Positions 1-6,671 of a DNA stretch of 64,000 nucleotides are shown one piece after another. The stretch covers positions 218,320-282,319 of the forward strand of contig NZ_LGXZ01000007.1 of assembly GCF_001238295.1 (NCBI RefSeq). The letters run 5' to 3'. This DNA is from Ruegeria sp. 6PALISEP08. GTDB lineage: Bacteria; Pseudomonadota; Alphaproteobacteria; Rhodobacterales; Rhodobacteraceae. The stretch's first letter is position 1, and the number at the start of each line of letters is the position of its first letter. The notes beneath the pieces are model-generated. The model saw nothing but the letters and a program-made list of their open reading frames with translations. It searched no databases and had not been told where the DNA came from. A program made the translations under genes and the position numbers.

Positions 1-1
1 A

Positions 2-455
2 GAACTAGAAGAGATTGTTTCCGGCAACGACAAAAAGCGATTTACACTGAGCCCAGACAAGTCCCGCATCAGAGCAGCCCAAGGTCATTCCTTTGCTATT
101 GATCTGGGTCTTATCCCATTGAAACCCCCGCAGCTTCTCTTTCATGGGACGGCGCGATCAAACTTGGACAGTATTTTTTCCAATGGGTTAGAAGCCAAAG
201 GTCGAAACCAAGTTCACCTTTCCGCGGATGAGGAGACTGCTCTAAGTGTCGGTGCTCGTCATGGGAAACCGGTGGTGCTTTCGGTGGATGCGCAAGGCAT
301 GCAAAAGGAAGGTCACCAGTTTTTTCAAGCGGATAATGGCGTTTGGTTGACGGACTTTGTTCCCGCTGGTTTTTTGGGCTTCGGAAGGATGTGTCGCAAC
401 CTATGAAGTCCAATTGACGAACATGCGTGATCTGACGTTTGTTCCCGTCGAATAG
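2..455 (+). pseudogene. kptA: RNA 2'-phosphotransferase (KptA/Tpt1), 5'-partial and frameshifted
   Basis: KptA transfers the splice-junction 2'-phosphate of RNA to NAD. The gene runs in from the left edge of the window. The first frame reads RIRAAQGHSF, LLFHGT, GLEAKGRNQVHLS and VWLTD, all typical of the KptA C-terminal ADP-ribosyltransferase fold. After FVPAGFL this frame hits a stop at 404-406. Removing one G from the GGG at 376-378 restores a KptA-like tail (ASEGCVATYEVQL... FVPVE) that ends with TAG at 453-455. A one-base insertion, or a sequencing error, is therefore likely. The IS6 remnant starts about 20 bp downstream. The N-terminal half is outside the window and its state is unknown. 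The family assignment is strong. Confidence 0.82.
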
Positions 456-474
456 ATTTCGAACAAGTTTCAAC

Positions 475-1041
475 ATGATCTCATTGAAAGGCTGCCATTT
501 CCCCAGGGATGCGGTTTTGTACGCAGTGTACTTCTACCTGCGGCACGCGGTGTCACATCGCGATTTCGAAGAAATCATGGCTGAGCGCGGTGTCCAAGTT
601 GACCACGCTACTCTCAACTGATGGGTTGTAAAATTCTCACCCATGGTCGCCGCGCGAGCGCAATTGAAGAAACGCCCGACACAGAAGCCCTGAAGAATGG
701 ACGAGACTTACATACGTGTTCGCGGCAAATGGAATCCCGAGCAAGATCGTCATCGACAAAGCGGCGCTAACGCGGCCGGTATTCGAGACGTGAACAGAAT
801 TCTGAGGCGATTTGGGTGCCCAACCAAAATACAGACAAGCAGGTCCAAGTATCTGAACAACATGATCGAACAGGATCATCGGTTCATCACGCGGCGTGTT
901 CGGCACATGTGTGGGTTTAAGTCGGTCGAAACCACCTCAGCCACATTGGATGGCATTGAGGCGGTCAACAAGATCCGGAAGCAGCAATTCTCTGGCGCTA
1001 CGATCTCGGGCTTTCGGATGTTTGCTGAGATCGCAGGATAG
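475..1041 (+). pseudogene. IS6-family (DDE) transposase remnant
   Basis: From 475 the frame reads MISLKGCHFPRDAVLY, FEEIMAERGVQVDHATLN, then after a stop at 619-621 WVVKFSPMVAARAQLKKRP. A second stop (688-690) lies just before MDETYIRVRGKW. Both stops sit where IS6 transposases usually have Arg and Trp, so they look like point nonsense mutations. After KW the central DDE region is deleted out of frame. The match resumes with SGANAAGIRDVNRILRRFGCPTKI, then YLNNMIEQDHRFI (the catalytic Glu region) and the C-terminal end at 1041. The product cannot be active. An IS6-like right end lies at 1172-1186. No convincing left inverted repeat is visible. Confidence 0.9.
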
Positions 1042-1128
1042 TTGTGCCCAGTAAGTCGCCGCCTCTGGCCGTTCTAAAAGCTTGCGGCACATCCAACCCT
1101 GAACAGGCTCTTGGTTGAATTATACCGG

Positions 1129-1186
1129 CGTCTTCTCACAGTCTTCCTTCGCGCGCGTCAATGGGGATAAGTTTGCAACAGATCCC
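1129..1186 (+). repeat. IS6-type right end, copy A of a 57-bp repeat
   Basis: The outer bases, read inwards on the minus strand, are GGGATCTGTTGCAAA. This fits the IS6-family terminal consensus (GG-TCTGTTGCAAA). The 57 bp 1129-1185 match 9815-9871 at 48 of 57 positions without gaps by hand alignment. It lies 145 bp beyond the transposase remnant and probably marks its right border. Confidence 0.75.
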
Positions 1187-1453
1187 GTCCTTGACTCTAT
1201 GTTGGTTAGGAACCACAAGTGTGCATTGGTGAAATGTACTTGTTGCCGCGATGCTGCCGGCTTCGATGAACCAATGGCCTTAAAGAAAACCGTAGCATAT
1301 GGCTCAGCAACAAAACGGGTTTTGCTGGGGTGTTCGGAATGTACTCGTTACTCGTAAATGTTGGCATTTGTCACATGATAAGTTCCAGACGGTGTCCAAC
1401 ACCGGAAAGAAGGCGATACATGAAAAATACTTGGCTCATAACTTGCGTGTTTG
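1187..1453. other. Intergenic stretch without a recognisable gene
   Basis: Nothing convincing is coded here. A 13-codon ORF starting at ATG 1421 (MKNTWLITCVFDV) has a Shine-Dalgarno-like AGAAGG and ends just at the start of the next gene. It might be a leader peptide, or the original signal-peptide start of the cysteine-rich protein in another frame. Confidence 0.4.
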
Positions 1454-2263
1454 ATGTCTGATAGATCAGACAACGGACTTCATTTTTTTCTGACTACGAT
1501 TGTACTTACGCGAAGTGTTCCGTGTTTTAGCCTGACTATAGTTGTATCGGTTTTGGGAGCACAACTTTCTGCTCAGGTACCGTCTGAAAGTTCACAAAAC
1601 ACTGGAAATGCCAATCAGTTGGTTTGTGATGACGGAATCGAAGTCAGGGGGGGATCTTGTCTAAGAGAAAACCCACCCGAAAACGCATATTTGACTGGCA
1701 ACTCTTACGGTTCAAGCTGGGCATGCAACCATGGTTTCCAGCGTGCTGAGGATCTATGTGAGGAAATAGAAGTTCCTGTAAATGCATACCTCGCTTCAAC
1801 AGGCGACCACTGGAAGTGCAATCGATTGTTCCAACGTGTCGAAGAGAAATGTGAAGAAGTGTTTCTACCTGAAAACGGGTTTGTCGAAACCCGATTTGGC
1901 GTACAGGAAACACATTGCAACTGGGGTTTTCGCAAAGAGGGCCAGGATTGTGTTGAAATAGAAGTTCCTGAGAACGGGCGCTTATCTGACAGGACCAGGG
2001 CGGATGGCTGGGAGTGCCTCAGGGGTTACAGGGCAACGGATACCGGTTGCGACTCTGTGGCCGTTCCTGATCATGCTTACCTCGCGTCTGACGCCTATTC
2101 TGGATGGAGATGCGAGCGTGGTTTCCGCGCGAACCAAGACAAATGCATGGCAATCATCATCCCAGCAAACGCTCATTTGAACCGAAGAGGTGATGGATGG
2201 GAATGCAATCAACCCTTCAAGCGTCAGAACAATAAATGCGCTGAAAATGTACCGAGACAATAG
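1454..2263 (+). CDS. Secreted cysteine-rich repeat protein
   Basis: The protein is about 269 residues. Its N-terminal region has a hydrophobic segment ending LGAQLSAQ, which fits a signal peptide, although the charged lead-in is untypical and ATG 1454 has no good ribosome site. The mature part is seven tandem modules of roughly 30-37 residues. Each has a pair of cysteines eight to ten residues apart (CNHGFQRAEDLC, CNRLFQRVEEKC, CERGFRANQDKC and similar), followed by a linker of the type I-x-V-P-x-N-A-Y-L and a W-x-C. Regular cysteine pairing suggests disulphide-bonded modules outside the cytoplasm. Module sequences differ clearly, so the repeats are old. I do not know a function. It lies in an AT-richer accessory region next to an IS remnant, which suggests horizontal acquisition. 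Confidence 0.7.
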   Translation: MSDRSDNGLHFFLTTIVLTRSVPCFSLTIVVSVLGAQLSAQVPSESSQNTGNANQLVCDDGIEVRGGSCLRENPPENAYLTGNSYGSSWACNHGFQRAEDLCEEIEVPVNAYLASTGDHWKCNRLFQRVEEKCEEVFLPENGFVETRFGVQETHCNWGFRKEGQDCVEIEVPENGRLSDRTRADGWECLRGYRATDTGCDSVAVPDHAYLASDAYSGWRCERGFRANQDKCMAIIIPANAHLNRRGDGWECNQPFKRQNNKCAENVPRQ

Positions 2264-2309
2264 GCTGTTGGAATTCAACATCTCCTGACAAATCCGGAAG
2301 GACGAAGCC

Positions 2310-2447
2310 GTGAATCTTAACTCGATTAACGAGAATCTGGGTAAAAAGCTCAAAGCCGATAAGGCGCGTCGCTGGTCCTACGGGGTCAAATTGATAATCG
2401 TGTCAGTGGTGCTCATCGCAGCAATAACAATAATGGTGTTTCTTTGA
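2310..2447 (+). CDS. Small single-pass membrane protein (45 aa)
   Basis: This short gene starts with GTG at 2310 behind a GGAAGGA ribosome site. It encodes a basic N-terminal half (NLGKKLKADKARR) and a C-terminal hydrophobic helix (VKLIIVSVVLIAAITIMVFL) that reaches the end of the protein. Its stop overlaps the ATG of the next gene (TGATG at 2445-2449), so the two are probably translationally coupled. The overlap and the ribosome site support it as a real gene. The positive-inside rule predicts a cytoplasmic N terminus. Function is unknown. Confidence 0.6.
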   Translation: MNLNSINENLGKKLKADKARRWSYGVKLIIVSVVLIAAITIMVFL

Positions 2448-3136
2448 TGCGTAAAAATGCCCCTCCCGTGACTCTTCGGAGTCCAAAGAAGTCAACCCGA
2501 GGTCTGGAGCAGAGAGCGTTTCAGGATCGCAGTGTTCGTAAGTCGCGGAATGCTGACGTGTCAGGAGTTATTGAAGAAGAGTTCGGAAAGTACCTGATAA
2601 AAGCTGGCATTTTGAGTGGCAACAGCGTAGCGCGGGCGTTTCCCAAGCCACCGGCCAAGACACAAGCCATGATTGCTGATGCCGTCGGTGAAACACCGGC
2701 AATCGCTATCGAAGCTCTAAAAGAAATACTCGAAGAGCGTGACAGGGAGCGCAGCACCCAACGCCGTTTGGAGGGAAGCTCCGGCACCCTTGTTCCCAGC
2801 GAAAGGGAATATACAGAGGCTTTGCGCCAGATCAGGTTTACTCCTGCGCAGGTGACAATGCTCAGAGCGCTTTCAATTGCAGGAAAGGAAGGATTGACTA
2901 TTGGTCACCTTTCTCAGGCAGCTGGGTACACGTCGCGCGAGGCGTCCATCAAGGTCTTCAAAAAAATCGGATTATTGATCGCGGAGTATCTGGAGCTGGA
3001 TCTTCCCGAAGCCGGATCGGCGCAGGCTGATGGTGCTGCTCAGATCCTGGCGTTTTCTCACATCGAAAGTGAGGATGAACCGGCAACCTGGATCATGCAT
3101 CAGGAACTGCGCTGCGCTGTCCGGTCTGTTCTGTGA
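2447..3136 (+). CDS. Hypothetical protein with winged-helix-like C-terminal region
   Basis: The protein is 229 residues. The start ATG 2447 overlaps the stop of the small membrane protein. The N-terminal 60 residues are basic and probably disordered, followed by a helical region (ALKEILEERDRERSTQRR). The C-terminal part (from about residue 127) reads FTPAQVTMLRALSIAG, TIGHLSQAAGYTSREA and KKIGLLIAEYL. This resembles the helix-turn-helix region that accompanies HNH-type nucleases in other proteins, but no nuclease domain is present. The resemblance is from memory, not from a search. Together with the flanking small genes it forms a three-gene module of unknown role, possibly regulatory or defence-related. 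Confidence 0.6.
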   Translation: MRKNAPPVTLRSPKKSTRGLEQRAFQDRSVRKSRNADVSGVIEEEFGKYLIKAGILSGNSVARAFPKPPAKTQAMIADAVGETPAIAIEALKEILEERDRERSTQRRLEGSSGTLVPSEREYTEALRQIRFTPAQVTMLRALSIAGKEGLTIGHLSQAAGYTSREASIKVFKKIGLLIAEYLELDLPEAGSAQADGAAQILAFSHIESEDEPATWIMHQELRCAVRSVL

Positions 3137-3210
3137 TGCAGGTATAAGTGTTTGATTGTGATGAGAATACCGAATCCGAGCCAACTCACGAAAGGTTGCA
3201 CAAGTAACTT

Positions 3211-3459
3211 ATGCTGGAGAAAAAACCATACCCGCTCGACTTGATCTATGTGCCTGTGAAGCGTGCAAAAACACTTGATCAAAATAAAGTTCTGACGCTT
3301 GCGGAAGATATCCTGAAGAACGGCCAGAAGACCCCGATTCAAATACGCGCGGACAACAAGAGGTTCGTGCTGATCGAAGGTCTCCACCGATTAGAAGCTA
3401 TTCGTGCCCTTGGCGGCGATACGGTCGAAGCCTTTCTGGTGCGCGCCAGGTTACACTGA
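3211..3459 (+). CDS. Small ParB/sulfiredoxin-fold (ParB N-terminal-like) protein
   Basis: The protein is 82 residues with the signature of the ParB N-terminal fold: PLDLIYVPVKR, LAEDILKNGQKTPIQIR, then FVLIEGLHRLEAIRALGGDTVEAFLV. The EGLHRLEA segment corresponds to the nucleotide-binding GxHR motif. Single-domain proteins of this size that end in a short V-x-A-R-x-H tail are common in Rhodobacteraceae, so the gene looks complete. It lacks the helix-turn-helix of chromosome-partitioning ParB. It starts 74 bp after the winged-helix-like gene, on the same strand. Its 3' end is at the junction where the opposite-strand RNA ligase loses its family resemblance. Confidence 0.8.
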   Translation: MLEKKPYPLDLIYVPVKRAKTLDQNKVLTLAEDILKNGQKTPIQIRADNKRFVLIEGLHRLEAIRALGGDTVEAFLVRARLH

Positions 3460-4427
3460 CCTTTCCTTGGGTTTAGCTCTGCCTTGGCCTTCTGCGCGAA
3501 GTCCTTTCGCACCAGGTCCCGGTGCTCAGACACGAAGGCGTCAATCTCGCCAGCCTGCACATCGACCGCCTTCATGACATCGTCATGGTAGGATTGAACC
3601 TGCGCGGCGGCGTCCGGTGCCAGTAACGGCAAGACATCGTCCAGGGCACCTTTTGCAACCCAGGCCAGCAGGTTCTTTTCGTGTGCCAACCCGGAATGCG
3701 CCTTGTGACGCAGGACATAAGCGTCGGCTTTGATCTTCAGCCTGTGGCCGTCCTCGAACGCGATGACATAACCTTCGACACCCTCCAATGCCTGCGCATC
3801 AGTCCAGAACCGATGAAGGTCCTCGACGCTTTGGAACTGCGCGACGATCGGAACACCGTGCCGAAAGGCGATGGCCTCCAGCTCCGCGTGTGGCATGTAC
3901 GCCCCCGTCCACATATGCCGGATCGCCAGCAAGGTCAGCTGCGGAACATCATAAGCCAGCACCACCCGGTTCTCGGGCGCAGTGAACTCGAAGATCGGCG
4001 TGAAACCTGCCGCGATCATATCGGCGCAAAGTGCTTTGACCTCAGGTCCTGCAACAGCCCATGCAGCCCGGGACTGTGCGGCAATGCCCATCCGGGTCAT
4101 GAACACCATCTCACCCCTGACAATCGCCGGGTGGATCATCGAGCCGTCCAGCTTATCCAGAACCGCATGAGACGCATCCCACGGCTCTTCCTGCACCGGG
4201 CGCTTTTCACCCAGATTGAAGAACTTGTGGAACGGCCGAGCGATCAGTTTGCTGTCGGGGTTAAATTTCAACCCTCGGCATTCCCGGGCTACTGCGCTGT
4301 CGAACGTGTTGTCCAGCGTGTAGAGGTAGTTGATCACCGAGTATCCATCATGGTCGAAATGAAAGATCCCGGTGTCGGGGACAATGTGCGGGAGGACGTC
4401 CTCCAGCGTTTCGATGATATGGTCCAT
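3339..4427 (-). CDS. T4 Rnl1-like RNA ligase, C-terminal end probably lost
   Basis: RNA ligases of this family join 5'-phosphate and 3'-hydroxyl RNA ends through an enzyme-AMP intermediate. The motifs are visible: VLDKLDGSM (nucleotidyl lysine, about residue 92), RGLKFNP upstream, IFEFTAPENR, EGYVIAFEDG and LKIKADAYVLRHK (motif V). Up to about residue 320 (AKAEL) the sequence reads as a ligase. The remaining 40 residues are rich in Arg, Ser and Pro and lie antisense to the complete ParB-like gene (3339-3459), so the native C terminus was probably replaced. ATG 4427 follows a GGAG ribosome site. Core motifs are intact, so adenylation might survive. With kptA at the left edge it hints at a former RNA-repair locus. 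Confidence 0.75.
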   Translation of the reverse strand: MDHIIETLEDVLPHIVPDTGIFHFDHDGYSVINYLYTLDNTFDSAVARECRGLKFNPDSKLIARPFHKFFNLGEKRPVQEEPWDASHAVLDKLDGSMIHPAIVRGEMVFMTRMGIAAQSRAAWAVAGPEVKALCADMIAAGFTPIFEFTAPENRVVLAYDVPQLTLLAIRHMWTGAYMPHAELEAIAFRHGVPIVAQFQSVEDLHRFWTDAQALEGVEGYVIAFEDGHRLKIKADAYVLRHKAHSGLAHEKNLLAWVAKGALDDVLPLLAPDAAAQVQSYHDDVMKAVDVQAGEIDAFVSEHRDLVRKDFAQKAKAELNPRKGQCNLARTRKASTVSPPRARIASNRWRPSISTNLLLSARI

Positions 4428-4437
4428 GTCTATGCTC

Positions 4438-4472
4438 CAGAAAAAGAAAAAGCCGCCTCGGAAAGAGACGGC
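4438..4472 (-). terminator. Rho-independent terminator just upstream of the RNA ligase
   Basis: On the minus strand an 8-bp stem (GCCGTCTC/GAGGCGGC, one G-T pair) with loop TTTCC is followed by TTTTTCTTTTT. It ends about 10 bp before the ligase start codon, within the same transcript. It either ends the small gene at 4503-4607 or acts as an attenuator for the ligase. Confidence 0.8.
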
Positions 4473-4490
4473 CTGTTTCGGACAAAAAAG

Positions 4491-4523
4491 GGTGGTTTTA
4501 GATCACTCGGGTCTTAGTCCACC
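4491..4523 (-). terminator. Second terminator-like hairpin before the RNA ligase
   Basis: On the minus strand GGTGG (4523-4519) pairs with CCACC (4495-4491), followed by CTTTTTTG. The stem is only 5 bp and the loop is long, so it is weaker than the hairpin at 4438-4472. It overlaps the end of the small ORF at 4503-4607. Confidence 0.4.
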
Positions 4524-4607
4524 TGTCGAAGAGAAGCCGTCAAAAAGCACTGCGCCGCGATCATCCGCGCACAGCTGTTGTGGTATGTATGAGCTTACAA
4601 AGGTCAT
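4503..4607 (-). CDS. Small ORF (34 aa), possible leader peptide
   Basis: ATG 4607 lies 8 bases behind a good AGGAG. The peptide begins MTFVSSYIPQQLCADDRG and ends TGGLRPE. It is followed by two terminator-like hairpins and then the RNA ligase on the same strand. The layout (ribosome site, short ORF, terminator, enzyme gene) is that of an attenuated operon. There is no obvious run of one amino acid, so a classical amino-acid attenuator is not supported. It could instead be a small independent gene or the start of a decayed one. Confidence 0.4.
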   Translation of the reverse strand: MTFVSSYIPQQLCADDRGAVLFDGFSSTGGLRPE

Positions 4608-5035
4608 CTCAGCTTCTCCTGATCCCGCGTCTAAAGGGTACGGCCCTTTCGGTTCAAGAAGTTAATCCACTTTGAAAAAACGCGTGAACCGATGGGACTG
4701 GAATGACACCGACACTAAAAGCGCTGCAAGACTACAACCGATCCGATACGAATTGGATGTATTGCAATTCCGCAATCCAGACGTTCTGCTCGCGCCCTAC
4801 GAAAAGTAGCTAAGCGGGACGATACTGACTTTCGTTGCCAGCGCACCAACGGCAGCTATTTACGCATCGCGTCTGTCGCAAAGAGAAAGAGGCAAAACCG
4901 GATACAGGCCAATCACTTCGGACAATTTGAAACGGATTCCCCGGTACTTATTCACGTCGACGCCGCACGAACTTACGGCTTTCAAACTAAGTTTTCGTCG
5001 AAATTGGTAGCGAACTTATTACTAGAACCGCGCCT
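4608..5035. other. Non-coding stretch upstream of the RNA ligase leader
   Basis: I see no gene in about 430 bp. The minus strand carries a short hairpin (AAAGGG-CCGTA-CCCTTT, near 4633-4649) upstream of the 34-aa ORF, and a GGTTCAAG that does not belong to a tRNA. Composition is lower in GC than the catabolic operons. Confidence 0.5.
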
Positions 5036-6094
5036 CTAATTGTCGAAGCTAATGCTCAGTTTATCTGAGGTAGCGATACTCTGGCAGGTTAATATATCTC
5101 CTCGGGTGACATCGCTGTCTTCAAGGGCCATTCGAGCATGCATATGGACCTGACCTTTTGTTAGACGCGCTTTGCAAGCGCCGCATACTCCGGACTGGCA
5201 ACTGAAAGGTGGTGTTAAGCCCGCCGACAATATTGCATTCAGTAGCGTTTGATCTGCGGCAACAGGAACCTCGTGTGTCGCCCCGCCCAGTTCAACTTGT
5301 GCATTAGCTGCGTTACCCGTCACACTGGACGCTGTGACTGCTGTCCCTCCGAAGCTTTCCATGTGAATGCGGTTCGCGGGTACATCCAGCGCCATCAGCG
5401 CCTGCTTTACGCCCGCATTCATGGCTCCGGGACCGCAAATCCAGTATTGGACATCTTGCGCTACAGGCGGGGTTTCCGTCACGGCGGCCTTTATAGCTTC
5501 GGCATCCACGCGTCCTTTTCGCCACGGGCTGACCCAACTCCACAGCGAAAGTGCGGATAGGACATGGCGCAGTGTGAACTGGTTGGCATGATCTGTTTTC
5601 AGCTTGTCCAGTTCTTTGCTAAAGATGATGCTCTCGCTATCAGCGTTGCCATAAATCAGATGGGCCACTGAATGAGGTTCTTCTTTGAGGACCGCGTTGA
5701 TCATTGCGAAAAGCGGCGTGATGCCACTGCCTGCGCCAAAGAAATAGTGCGTGCGACGATTCACTGGGTCCGGTGTCAGGGAAAACTGACCGAATGGCGG
5801 CATGACATCGACCGTATCGCCGGGCTTTAGGTAGTCTCCGATGTGATTTGAAACCAGCCCCTTGGCCACCCGTTTTACCGTGATGCGCAGCGGGGCACCG
5901 GGTGGGTTGGAAATAGTGTAACTACGGCGCTGCTCTTTGCCATTCAGATGAAAGCGCAAGGTCACATGCTGCCCGGCTTGCCAGCGAAACGTCTCTGACA
6001 GGTTTTCAGGCAAATCAAAGGTCACGCTTGTGGCCTTGCCTTTGATCTCAGGTCGGATTTCAGCAACTTTCAGGGAATAGAAATTGGGGTTCAT
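5036..6094 (-). CDS. PaaE/GbcB-type ferredoxin-NAD(P)H reductase of a Rieske oxygenase
   Basis: This flavoprotein would pass electrons from NAD(P)H to the Rieske oxygenase at 6672. It is 352 residues from ATG 6094, chosen because a GAGG precedes it and because the longer frame lies inside the upstream gene. Order: an FAD-binding barrel with RRSYTISN (about residue 55-62), an NAD-binding domain with GAGSGITP and YWICGPGAM, and a C-terminal plant-type ferredoxin with C-x4-C-x2-C (SCQSGVCGAC) and a fourth Cys in LTCQS. This three-part build is that of PaaE, CntB and GbcB. It is the last gene of the TetR-headed operon and lies 8 bp behind the secreted protein gene. Confidence 0.9.
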   Translation of the reverse strand: MNPNFYSLKVAEIRPEIKGKATSVTFDLPENLSETFRWQAGQHVTLRFHLNGKEQRRSYTISNPPGAPLRITVKRVAKGLVSNHIGDYLKPGDTVDVMPPFGQFSLTPDPVNRRTHYFFGAGSGITPLFAMINAVLKEEPHSVAHLIYGNADSESIIFSKELDKLKTDHANQFTLRHVLSALSLWSWVSPWRKGRVDAEAIKAAVTETPPVAQDVQYWICGPGAMNAGVKQALMALDVPANRIHMESFGGTAVTASSVTGNAANAQVELGGATHEVPVAADQTLLNAILSAGLTPPFSCQSGVCGACKARLTKGQVHMHARMALEDSDVTRGDILTCQSIATSDKLSISFDN

Positions 6095-6101
6095 AGCAGC
6101 C

Positions 6102-6587
6102 TCAGCGATAATCAAGCGTGGTGTCGAGCGCACGGATGGTCATCCGGCCGGCCTGAGAGACGATGAGGAATTCATCCGTCTGATTCAGCGTTCCGGTTGT
6201 GCCACCCCAAATGTATTCAACACGGGTCGTGGCGGTGACACGCGTGCCGCCCTCGGTGGTTTCTGAGGCAATTGTGGGCGCATTGCGCCTGGTTTCCCTG
6301 TATCCCTGCTTCGCGTCGACCACTGTGGGATCCTGATGCCAATCAGGAAGTGTTTCCCAATCGGCCACTGGATAGGAAAACGTCTCATCTGGCTGACCCA
6401 ACCCGAATTTGATTGTGACAGTATGCACTGCCTTCGGGTGCCAGTCTTTCCAAGTCGCGGCGATTGCTGCCTCATCTGTTGCATTGAGATAGCGCTCCGC
6501 CAGGTCCTCGGGTTCGTCTGACGGACTGGCCAAGACCAGTCCGGTTGCCAGGATCGTACCGATCAAGGTTGCAAAAATGCGTTTCAT
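6102..6587 (-). CDS. Periplasmic hypothetical protein in the Rieske operon
   Basis: The protein is 161 residues with a clear signal peptide (MKRIFATLIGTILATGLVLA). The mature part begins with an acidic helix (DEPEDLAERYLNATDEAAI). It continues with a beta-rich region containing TRVEYIWGGTTGTLNQTDEFLI, a pattern compatible with a small NTF2/SnoaL-like alpha-beta barrel. That fold guess is weak. ATG 6587 has GGAAAG in front. Its place between oxygenase and reductase genes suggests a role in the same substrate pathway, such as substrate binding, but nothing in the sequence shows this directly. Confidence 0.7.
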   Translation of the reverse strand: MKRIFATLIGTILATGLVLASPSDEPEDLAERYLNATDEAAIAATWKDWHPKAVHTVTIKFGLGQPDETFSYPVADWETLPDWHQDPTVVDAKQGYRETRRNAPTIASETTEGGTRVTATTRVEYIWGGTTGTLNQTDEFLIVSQAGRMTIRALDTTLDYR

Positions 6588-6671
6588 TTACTTTCCAAAT
6601 TTGCCGGAGTGGATGGAGGTGTACGAACAGTCAATTGAAGGAGTGATCCGATATTGACCCAAGGCATCTGG

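Noticed and set aside
457..474. Possible left inverted repeat of the IS6 remnant (GAACAAGTTTCAAC)
   Set aside because: It resembles the right end in the same, not the inverted, orientation, so it is not a proper left repeat.
1115..1357. 80-codon plus-strand frame across the IS6 right end
   Set aside because: It spans the IS border and has no family resemblance. The SFARVNGDKFATDP segment is simply the translated IS end.
3681..4517. Long plus-strand frame opposite the RNA ligase
   Set aside because: The sequence is the antisense of a gene with clear ligase motifs. Its own translation resembles nothing.
4621..4665. GGTTCAAG suggestive of a tRNA T-loop
   Set aside because: No T-stem, acceptor stem or anticodon arm can be folded around it.
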